From Candidatus Liminaster caballi (GTDB taxonomy: Bacteria; Bacteroidota; Bacteroidia; Bacteroidales; UBA3663), in assembly GCA_018065085.1 (NCBI GenBank), contig JAGHUA010000003.1, forward strand, positions 1 through 64,000: a stretch of DNA of 64,000 nt. The letters run 5' to 3'. Position numbers and translations under genes: made by a program. Numbering within the stretch: position 1 is the stretch's first letter; each line of letters starts with the position of its first letter. Positions 26,533-34,311 of this stretch are shown piece by piece. The notes beneath the pieces are model-generated. The model saw only the letters and a list, made by a program, of their open reading frames with translations, was not told the DNA's origin and made no database searches.

Positions 26533-28752
26533 TCATGCACGTGAGATCTCGGCGAACTTGCCGCCCTCGATGGCCACGAGCTTGATCATCTTGCCCTCAC
26601 TCAGGGTCATGGCAGCGGTCAGCGCGAAGTTGCCGCTGTTGGCGATGGTGGTGGCGTTGGTCGAGCCCTTGCCGTAGATGGTATAGACGGTACCCACTAC
26701 AGCGTCAGCCAGCGTGGTGAGCGCGGTGGCCTGGCTGTTGGTGCCCACTACGAAGGTGGTGCCGCCCTCTACGCTTGGCGCGGTGGCGTTGGCCTCGAAC
26801 TGGAGGGCAGCCGATGCGCTGTTGGCGCGCATGATCTCGATGAACTTGCCGTCGGCGCGCTTCATCAGCTTGATCATGTCGCCCTGGGCAGGGGTCCATG
26901 CAGCGGTGAGGAGCGAGAACACGCCGCTCTTGGCGATGGTCACGCCCTTCTCGGTCGAGCCGCACATGAGGGTGATGACCTTGCCCACCTCGGCATCAGC
27001 GATGTCGGTGATGGTGAGTGCGGTGGTGTTGGCCACGGTCTTGATGCTGGTGTGCTGGAGAGCCGATGGGTTCTGGTCAGGCTCGGCATCGACGAAGAAG
27101 GTGGCAGGCATGTCGATCTCGTTCACGAAGATCATCTGCTGGCCGTAGTCGGTGTTCTCCTTGGTGGTCTGCTTGCGGCCCACCATGATGGCAGCCAGGC
27201 CCTCCTTCCAGTTGCTCCACACCTTGAGCTTCCAGTCCTCCTGCTCCAGGTTGAAGTCGAGCATTTCGCCCTGCTTCTGGCAGAAGAGGCGGAAGTTGCC
27301 GTCCATGGTCCAGATGAGACGACGGTGAGCGTCGGCGTTGCGGACCACCTGGATCTTGACTGCTGGGTACTCAAGCACAGCGTCGAGGCCCTGCTTGCCG
27401 TTCTCGCCACCGGTGTAGCCGGTCATGAGGCCCTTGTTGGCAGCACGCCACTCGGCGTACCACGACACGAGGAGCGATGGCAGCATGAGCACGCACATGC
27501 CAGAGTCGCGGATCACGGCAGGGATCTGCTCGGTGCCCTTCTTGATCACGTCGCCGATGTTCTCGGGAGTGATCTCGCCCAGCTGGAATGGCTTGATCTG
27601 GTAGATGGTCTTGCCGGTGATGTAGTCCTGGTAGCCGTCCACACGCTTGCGGATGTACTCATAGAGGCCGTCGGCAGCGTTGATAGAGCGGCCTGGCTTG
27701 CCCTTGACTGGCTCCTTGCGCACGCCGTTCACGCGGCGCTGCTCCTGCTCGTTGTGCAGCTGCTTGACAGTCTCCTGAAGCAGGTACTCGATGAGGGAGA
27801 GCTTGATGGGGTTCGAGGCCTCGCGGTTCAGGTAGCCGATCCACGACTTTTCGAGCTTCTTGAGGCTCTTGAAGGTGTGGGCGAACATCACGTCGAACAT
27901 CTTGATGGTCTCAGGCTCGAACTCGTACTTGCCCTTGACAACATCCTGGAAGTCGCTCTCGTCAGAGTTGTCGGCCTGTGAGAACTCGCCCAGGAAGAGG
28001 TTCACGATGGTCTCCAGGTCCTGATAGCCTGCCTCCAGTGGCATGATGCTCTGGATGGATGGCAGCTGCATGAGGAACGACTGGAGGCGGTCCTGATAGC
28101 GGACGTTGTAGTATTCGCCCAGGTCGTCGCGGAGGGTCTTGAAATCCACGCTGCTGGCCTTAGGCAGTGACACCTCGTAGCCGTGCATGGCCATCATGGC
28201 AGCACGGGCGCGGCGGTTGTAGGCGCGGTCCATGGCGAAGCGCTGGCCTTCGAGGCCGAAGAGCTGCTGTTCGTTCTGGTAGTCGAGGCCCGGAGCGGTG
28301 GCACCGGCAGACTGTGCGCCAGCACCTGGATCCTGCTCTGCCACCTTGCCCAGCACGCGGATCTTCTCCTCAAGCGAGGCGATGAGCGCATCCTTGGCCT
28401 TGATAGCGTCGGCGGTCTGAGCTCCGGCAGCCTGAGCGGCCTTGAGCTCGTTGTTCTCGGCAGTAGCCTTGGCCAGGCGTGCGGTCATGGTCGAGAGCTG
28501 TGCCTTGAGCACCGCGTTGGCCATGTTGCCGTCCTCCTGAGCCTGAGCACCGGCACCGTCCTCGAAGTTGGCCTTGAGGGCAGCGCTGAAGTCGGCCATG
28601 AAGTCGTCAGAGAAGCCTGACTCCTTCAGCTTGGCCACCTGCTCGTCGATGAGGGTCTGATGGCCCTCTGCGTCCTTGCTCCACTCGGTGATGCCCAGGA
28701 TGGCCATCATGGCAGCGGCGAAGGACTTGAGTTCTGAAAATTTGAACTTCAT
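26533..28752 (-). CDS. Major capsid protein with N-terminal scaffold-like coiled coil and duplicated C-terminal domain
   Basis: 739 aa; charged coiled-coil N-terminus, capsid-like central region, two C-terminal repeats; next to S49 protease. Confidence 0.7.
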   Translation of the reverse strand: MKFKFSELKSFAAAMMAILGITEWSKDAEGHQTLIDEQVAKLKESGFSDDFMADFSAALKANFEDGAGAQAQEDGNMANAVLKAQLSTMTARLAKATAENNELKAAQAAGAQTADAIKAKDALIASLEEKIRVLGKVAEQDPGAGAQSAGATAPGLDYQNEQQLFGLEGQRFAMDRAYNRRARAAMMAMHGYEVSLPKASSVDFKTLRDDLGEYYNVRYQDRLQSFLMQLPSIQSIMPLEAGYQDLETIVNLFLGEFSQADNSDESDFQDVVKGKYEFEPETIKMFDVMFAHTFKSLKKLEKSWIGYLNREASNPIKLSLIEYLLQETVKQLHNEQEQRRVNGVRKEPVKGKPGRSINAADGLYEYIRKRVDGYQDYITGKTIYQIKPFQLGEITPENIGDVIKKGTEQIPAVIRDSGMCVLMLPSLLVSWYAEWRAANKGLMTGYTGGENGKQGLDAVLEYPAVKIQVVRNADAHRRLIWTMDGNFRLFCQKQGEMLDFNLEQEDWKLKVWSNWKEGLAAIMVGRKQTTKENTDYGQQMIFVNEIDMPATFFVDAEPDQNPSALQHTSIKTVANTTALTITDIADAEVGKVITLMCGSTEKGVTIAKSGVFSLLTAAWTPAQGDMIKLMKRADGKFIEIMRANSASAALQFEANATAPSVEGGTTFVVGTNSQATALTTLADAVVGTVYTIYGKGSTNATTIANSGNFALTAAMTLSEGKMIKLVAIEGGKFAEISRA

Positions 28753-28809
28753 TTTCTTCAGGTTTTAAAAGGTGAATAATATGGTGAGATATGCGTAATT
28801 TCTGATTGA

Positions 28810-29679
28810 TCACTGTCGGGTTCTGGCCACGACTGCCTGGGTGTAGCACCACATGACGGCATCCGTCAGTGTGCCGTACTGGTCGGCCAGCTGCTCGCGG
28901 ATGGCTTCGTCGCCGGTGTAGAGCTTTCCACGGAACACCTCCTTCTCCGCGTCGTATGCCACGCCGATGTGACGGGCGAGGTCGCGGGCGAAGATCTCGT
29001 GGAGCTTGGTGAGGTTCTGCTTCAGCGGTCCCTCGTCGTTGCGTTCGCGCACGGCGCGGTACTCCTGGTTCTTGAGGTCGGCGCTGTCCGGGTAGATGTC
29101 GCGCACGTCCACGCCCAGCTGCTTGAAGTAGGGTTGCTCGTCATAGTAGGTCAGCATTACGCCGCAGCTGCCCACTGAGCACATAGGCGAGGCCAGGAAG
29201 ATGCGCTGGGCAGCAGTGCCGAGCCAGAGGTGGGCGCTGGCCATCGTGTTGGCCACGAAGGTGGCGATGGGCTTGGGGCTCTCCTCTATCATACGCGCGG
29301 CCAGATCCACGTGAGTCACCATGCCGCCCGGGCCGTTGATCCAGAGCACCACGCCGCAGATGCGCGGGTTGTCGTAGCACTGCTGCAGGCGCTCTTCCAG
29401 ACGGAAGGTCTCCCAGCTGTAGAGCATCCCTTCGAGCGAGATCACGGCCACGCTGTCGGCTGGCAGGTTCATGTCATCCAGCTCGTACTTGCCGCAGACG
29501 TTGGGCATACCCTGCACGGGTGCCATGGCGTAGGCGGTGACGTGGTTGTTGTCCAGCATCTTCTGCACAGCCTCGATGTTGCCAGCCTTGAGGGCAGGCA
29601 GCACGGTGAGCAGGATGGCGTTGAAGTCAGCGCGCATGATGCTCCACCGTTCGGTCAGGATCTTGTTGATTTTGTCCAT
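28810..29679 (-). CDS. S49/ClpP-like prohead protease
   Basis: MDKINKILTERWS...; GVVLWINGPGGMV, MASAHLWLGTAAQRIFLASPMCSVGSCGVMLTY typical of the SppA/S49 fold. Confidence 0.85.
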   Translation of the reverse strand: MDKINKILTERWSIMRADFNAILLTVLPALKAGNIEAVQKMLDNNHVTAYAMAPVQGMPNVCGKYELDDMNLPADSVAVISLEGMLYSWETFRLEERLQQCYDNPRICGVVLWINGPGGMVTHVDLAARMIEESPKPIATFVANTMASAHLWLGTAAQRIFLASPMCSVGSCGVMLTYYDEQPYFKQLGVDVRDIYPDSADLKNQEYRAVRERNDEGPLKQNLTKLHEIFARDLARHIGVAYDAEKEVFRGKLYTGDEAIREQLADQYGTLTDAVMWCYTQAVVARTRQ

Positions 29680-29747
29680 GGTGGGGTTGTGATTAAGATG
29701 TTTTTGATGTAAAAGCACGGCAAAGATGGCGCTTTTCGCGCACCCAC

Positions 29748-29793
29748 GAAAATACAAAAAGAGAGGGCTGCATCTTCACGACGCAGCCCCCTC
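29748..29793 (-). terminator. Rho-independent terminator-like hairpin (minus strand)
   Basis: GAGGGGGCTGC...GCAGCCCTC followed by TCTTTTTGTATTTTC on minus strand. Confidence 0.65.
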
Positions 29794-29831
29794 CGGCTAA
29801 ATATCTAACAGTGAGAAAGAGAAAATGTCGG

Positions 29832-30251
29832 TCAGTTCTGCCCACGCACGGGCAGGTCGAGCCACGGAGTGCGGCCCGTGAGGGTGCACTGTAGGGTGCC
29901 ACCCTTCTGCTGGTAGGTCAGGGCGAGCGGGTACAGAGGCGCGCCCGACACGCGCTGCACGCCCTTCTCGTCTTCGTATAGCGCCATGAGCCGCGACTTG
30001 GCCAGCAGTTCCAGCTGGCGCAGGGTCTGGGCTCCCTCGTTGCGGATCTCGAAGGTGTGGCGCTTCTCGGCCACGTCATCCTTCATCTGGTCGCTCAGCT
30101 TCAGCGTGCCCGGCACCATGGCCGTCAGCTCCACCTCCGCGCCTGGAGCCACGCGCAGCACGGCCTCCTGATGCAGCTCTGAGAATACCACCACACGCTC
30201 CACGTCCACCAGACGGAGGCAGTGCGGCACGGTCGTATAGTTGTGTGTCAT
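29832..30251 (-). CDS. Phage protein of unknown function
   Basis: 139-aa ORF. Confidence 0.5.
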   Translation of the reverse strand: MTHNYTTVPHCLRLVDVERVVVFSELHQEAVLRVAPGAEVELTAMVPGTLKLSDQMKDDVAEKRHTFEIRNEGAQTLRQLELLAKSRLMALYEDEKGVQRVSGAPLYPLALTYQQKGGTLQCTLTGRTPWLDLPVRGQN

Positions 30252-30377
30252 GTCGTAGTGTTGATAAGTTGTTGATAATTAACAGGCGGAATTGTGGCGG
30301 AACACTGTCGGAACGGTCTGAGCAGATAGCGGACAGAACGGCCACGAATTTCGTGCAGAAATGAATAAAAAAAACGC

Positions 30378-30902
30378 CTATTTTGTGCGTTTTGTGAGCG
30401 TTTGGCGTACATTACCCCGCTGTTGCTCATATTTACGGGTTTTTTTATAGTGTCGCCAGCGGTCGCGCCACCGGGTGTAGTGCTTTGCCACGGTGGCAGG
30501 TTCCACGGTGAGCTCGTGCACGTCGATGAAGTCCTCCACGCAGTCCTGGAACTGTAGGCCGTTGTGGCGGTAGGTCTCCCAGAAGTCGGCGAAGTCGGTG
30601 TAGAACTCGTCCTCCATCATGCGCTCGATGCCCGGATGGCGTGGACCGCCGCGCACCTTGCACTCGGGGATGTAGTTGTGCGTGCGCGGATCCTTGTGGA
30701 TGATCTTGCTCGACGGCACCACCAGCAGGAAGTTGCCGCGATCGACGGGCACGTCAGCCGGACGGCGGCGCAGCGCGGCGAGGATCTTCCAGCGCACGGG
30801 GGTCTGGTCACGCAGATGGCAGCACTGGGTCTCTTCGTCCCAGTACTTGCGGGTAAAGTATTCGGCCAGATGTGGCTTGACGGAGATCCTGGTTGTGATC
30901 AT
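30378..30902 (-). CDS. Phage protein of unknown function
   Basis: Start MITTRISVKPHLAEYF chosen downstream of a promoter-like sequence. Confidence 0.5.
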   Translation of the reverse strand: MITTRISVKPHLAEYFTRKYWDEETQCCHLRDQTPVRWKILAALRRRPADVPVDRGNFLLVVPSSKIIHKDPRTHNYIPECKVRGGPRHPGIERMMEDEFYTDFADFWETYRHNGLQFQDCVEDFIDVHELTVEPATVAKHYTRWRDRWRHYKKTRKYEQQRGNVRQTLTKRTK

Positions 30903-30929
30903 GCTATGCGCTCGCGTATTTATCGGGCG

Positions 30930-30966
30930 CAAAGATAGGCATTTTTTCGATAAGTTGTGCAAAATC
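30930..30966 (-). promoter_or_regulatory. Bacteroidetes-type promoter (TTGC...TATCTTTG) for leftward late genes
   Basis: Minus strand TTTTGCACAACTTATCGAAAAAATGCCTATCTTTGCGCC. Confidence 0.55.
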
Positions 30967-31453
30967 GGTGCAATTTGTGCAATAAAACCTCGCGAATAGT
31001 GGGCCATGACGCGGTTTTGCCACTCCCCGTGCAAATTTTCCGGTGTAATAAACGCCATTTTCGGTTGTAACTTTGTCACGGAGTTGTAACGGCACGAAAA
31101 TCAACCTTTTAAGCGCCAAAAATCGAAAATTTTGGATTTTTTTCGCTGTAACAAAGTAACACCCCGAGCCACCTCTGAGGGCCCTGGAGCGCCCTGCGCC
31201 CCCCTCTTTTCTTCTTTTTGTTATTCTCCTTTTCCTATTGTTATAAATAGATGTAACAAGATAAGTTACTGAAAAAGAAAGGCTTTGCGCCCCGTTTTCG
31301 TTCATGTTACAGAGTTACACCCATTTCGCAAATAATTTTGAAAAAAGGGGAGAGGGGAAGGGCGAGCGCGGCCGCTGAAGGGAGTGCAACCGGGGGTCGA
31401 AATAACGGAAGGCTACGATGATGGCACAAAGTTATGTTAAGTTGGAGATATGA

Positions 31454-31500
31454 GAAAATACAAAAAGAAGGGCAGCCTGGCCTCTCGGTCAGACTACCCT
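31454..31500 (-). terminator. Rho-independent terminator-like hairpin (minus strand) after the methyltransferase
   Basis: AGGGTAGTCTG...CAGGCTGCCCT then TCTTTTTGTATTTTC on minus strand. Confidence 0.6.
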
Positions 31501-31527
31501 GGAATATATGGAGAATTTCACGTTGCT

Positions 31528-32535
31528 CTATTGCCGGAACAGAGAGGGCTCGCGCTGTAGCGCCCTGATGCGCTCGATGGCCAGCTGATGGCTCACTGGG
31601 TCCTTCTCTATTCCTATATACTTGCGCCCTGCCTCGATGGCAGCGGCGGCTGTCGTTCCTGATCCGATGAAAGGGTCCAGAACAGTGTCCCCTGGTCTGC
31701 TGCTCACATTGATGAGCCGGAAGATGATGTCCTCGGGCTTCTGACAGCAGTGGCTCTTCCTCTGGCTTGGCATGGACTTACGCCTCCAGATGTTGCAGTG
31801 ATACATGTCTGCGTTGTGCACCTCACGCAGCTGCTCGTACTCTTGGCGCTTCTGATCGAAGTCGTGCTTCAGCTCTGCGAAGGTCTTGCCGAAGCCCATG
31901 GGCAGATATACGGACTCCCAGACCTCCCGTGTCGGTATCTCGAACTGAGAGTTGCTGAAGTAGTGCCGGAGCATACCGTCGCCGCGTCCGGTCACACTGC
32001 AGTACCTCTGACGCACGTCCCGCTTGGTCAGATGCAGGCGGTCGAGCTCGCTCTGATACCATGCCTTCAGCTCGGCGTAGCTCTCTGGGTTGTCATTGAT
32101 CATTGAGGTGTCCGTCTTCGTCGGGTCGAGGAACTTGACGAAATGCGCACAGTATTCGGTCACGGTAAACCAGGAACGCAGGCCAGTGGCCTCTCCATTG
32201 ATCCATGACTTTTTGAAGAATGTGTCGCCTTTGTCCCAGATGCAGAAGGAGCGCAGCGTCATGCCCATCTCCTGCGCCATTGTCATGATCCGGCTAAACT
32301 GTCCCATTTCTCCATGGAAGACGTACATGACCCCGTTGGGCTTCAGAACACGCACACACTCGGCCAGCCATAGACGGCACCACTCCAGGTACTCGTCCTG
32401 AGTCTTCCAGTGGTCCCATGTCATGTCCTTGCCTATATTGTACGGCGGGTCGGTCAGCACGAGGTCGATGCTGTCGTCCTCGATGTCCTTGAGGATGTCC
32501 AGACAGTCGCCCAGCAGGATGGTGTTCGTCTGCAT
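31528..32535 (-). CDS. DNA (adenine/cytosine-N4) methyltransferase
   Basis: LTDPPYNIGKDMTW catalytic DPPY and PGDTVLDPFIGSGTTAAAAIEAGRKYIGIEKD SAM motif. Confidence 0.92.
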   Translation of the reverse strand: MQTNTILLGDCLDILKDIEDDSIDLVLTDPPYNIGKDMTWDHWKTQDEYLEWCRLWLAECVRVLKPNGVMYVFHGEMGQFSRIMTMAQEMGMTLRSFCIWDKGDTFFKKSWINGEATGLRSWFTVTEYCAHFVKFLDPTKTDTSMINDNPESYAELKAWYQSELDRLHLTKRDVRQRYCSVTGRGDGMLRHYFSNSQFEIPTREVWESVYLPMGFGKTFAELKHDFDQKRQEYEQLREVHNADMYHCNIWRRKSMPSQRKSHCCQKPEDIIFRLINVSSRPGDTVLDPFIGSGTTAAAAIEAGRKYIGIEKDPVSHQLAIERIRALQREPSLFRQ

Positions 32536-32790
32536 GATGTCGTAGTTTTTACCGCGAAGATAGCCAGATTTTACAGATGCACAAAAGACGCTGACGATCC
32601 GACGGGCCGAAGCTCGCCGGATCCAGTCTCAGGTTCTTGGGGATGTCAGAGCCTTTCGCCTCCTTCGACTTTGAAGTCCCAGCCATAGACGGCGCACTCC
32701 TTCATCCTATTATACACATTGCCCAGTTTGTCGTAGCCCTTGATCTCTTGCTTTCCGTCGGGCTTGGTGATTGTGATGACGTACTGCATA

Positions 32791-33258
32791 TCACTTCACC
32801 TTAGTCAGCCCTTCGAGCCGTGGGTTGTTATTCCAGAAGCCACGGGGGCAGCTGGCGCGGAAGGTCACGAGGACGGTGATGGTGGAGCCTACCATGACAC
32901 CCTGGTCACGCACCTGCTGGCACACGCCGTTGAGCGCGGTGAGGTAGAGCGAAGAGGTGACGACGGTGGGGTTGCCCTGTGCGTCGGTGAGCTGTTCGGG
33001 GAACTCCACGAGCATGTCCTGCTTGGTGTAGGCATCGCCACGGGCTGACACCTTGTTCTCGGGAGCACTGAGGGTCTTGACTAAACAATTTTCGATTAAC
33101 ATGATTTTTTTATTTTTAGGGGTTAGACGTTGTTCGATCTCGTACCACAGAACGGCCAGCAGGCCCACGGTCAACAGTGTGAAGGCATAGAGGGAGCCCA
33201 GAAACGTGCCGATGCACTCCTGGATGAAGTCACTGATCCTGTTCTGTAGTCTTTTCAT
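32791..33258 (-). CDS. Membrane-anchored small phage protein or two fused small genes
   Basis: MKRLQNRISDF... with TM segment, then internal Met MLIENCLVKTL in the same frame after a lysine-rich AT-rich junction. Confidence 0.4.
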   Translation of the reverse strand: MKRLQNRISDFIQECIGTFLGSLYAFTLLTVGLLAVLWYEIEQRLTPKNKKIMLIENCLVKTLSAPENKVSARGDAYTKQDMLVEFPEQLTDAQGNPTVVTSSLYLTALNGVCQQVRDQGVMVGSTITVLVTFRASCPRGFWNNNPRLEGLTKVK

Positions 33259-33429
33259 ATTGATGTTATTAAAAAGCGGGGTTTTCTTTTTGCCCCCCCC
33301 GAAAAAAGTCATCCGGGATCCACCGGCATTGTTCCGCGTCCGGCCTGTGCCTTATTCCGACAAATGGCCCGTGCATCCATCCTTATGGGGTCCTAACGCT
33401 TTTCGTGCGCAGGCCAGGCGCGGCAGATT

Positions 33430-33867
33430 TTAGTCGTCACCGGCTTGAGCCTTCTCGAAGTCGATGTCGCGGTCATAGTTCTCGCGCGCCTGCTCCAGAT
33501 AGGTGTCGCACTGATTGGCCAGATCGACGCAGAGGAGTGAGGCCCAGTCGTTGTCCTCGATGGTCAGCGCCACGTCATTGTCGGAGGTGATGCAGATCTT
33601 GACGGGGCCGCGCATCGCGTCGAGCGCGCTGATGGTCTGCTCCAGGAACTCGATGTTCTTGTCCGCGTCGTACTTGAGGTTGTAGGCTCCGGCTGTCTCG
33701 TCCTTGACGGGGTTCCGGGCGTTGCGGTATTGGTCGAGGTGGTCGCGGATCTCGTCGAGACGGGTGGCCACGTCAGCGGTGTGGAAGTCCTGGCGAAGCT
33801 GCTGAGCCAGGTCATAGAGCTCGCTGATGACGTTCGAGCATAGGGTGTAGTCGTGCACGTATCTCAT
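33430..33867 (-). CDS. Phage protein of unknown function
   Basis: 145-aa ORF, 4-nt overlap with upstream gene. Confidence 0.5.
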   Translation of the reverse strand: MRYVHDYTLCSNVISELYDLAQQLRQDFHTADVATRLDEIRDHLDQYRNARNPVKDETAGAYNLKYDADKNIEFLEQTISALDAMRGPVKICITSDNDVALTIEDNDWASLLCVDLANQCDTYLEQARENYDRDIDFEKAQAGDD

Positions 33868-34280
33868 GGCTGTCCTTTTAATAGATGTTCGTAGATATAC
33901 ATCTGATGATTGGCTCCGTTGACATACCCTGCATGATAGGCTTGTTTCAGACGGTCGCGCAAGTCTGCCATTGCGAAGTCTGTCAGGTCCACAGCCTTGG
34001 ATGTCTCGATGGCATAAGCCTCTGACTCCATAGCTGCACGTCTGCGTCCGAAGTAGTCATTGTCGTCATTGACAAACTCCTCGACGATGTTCTGCTTCAT
34101 CTGTTCGAGCATACCGATGGCCATCTTGATGTTGTCACGGTCGCCGTCGCTCATCTGGATGGCTGCACTCATGAGCACGTAGAGTACGCGGCCAGCGGCG
34201 GTGCACAGTTCGCTCGGGTCGCTGGACTTTGTCTTGAGGAAGTCCAGCATGTCCTCGTGTAGTTCTTTCTTCTTTGCCAT
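33864..34280 (-). CDS. Phage protein of unknown function
   Basis: 138-aa ORF. Confidence 0.5.
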   Translation of the reverse strand: MAKKKELHEDMLDFLKTKSSDPSELCTAAGRVLYVLMSAAIQMSDGDRDNIKMAIGMLEQMKQNIVEEFVNDDNDYFGRRRAAMESEAYAIETSKAVDLTDFAMADLRDRLKQAYHAGYVNGANHQMYIYEHLLKGQP

Positions 34281-34311
34281 AGTTAGATATTTATTTATTA
34301 AAATGTGGGTG

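Noticed and set aside
27052-27981. + strand ORF of 309 aa
   Set aside because: Antisense to the capsid gene; L/V/H-rich shadow translation
30904-31305. 133-aa minus ORF upstream of the late promoter
   Set aside because: AT-rich intergenic region, overlaps promoter elements, no coding character
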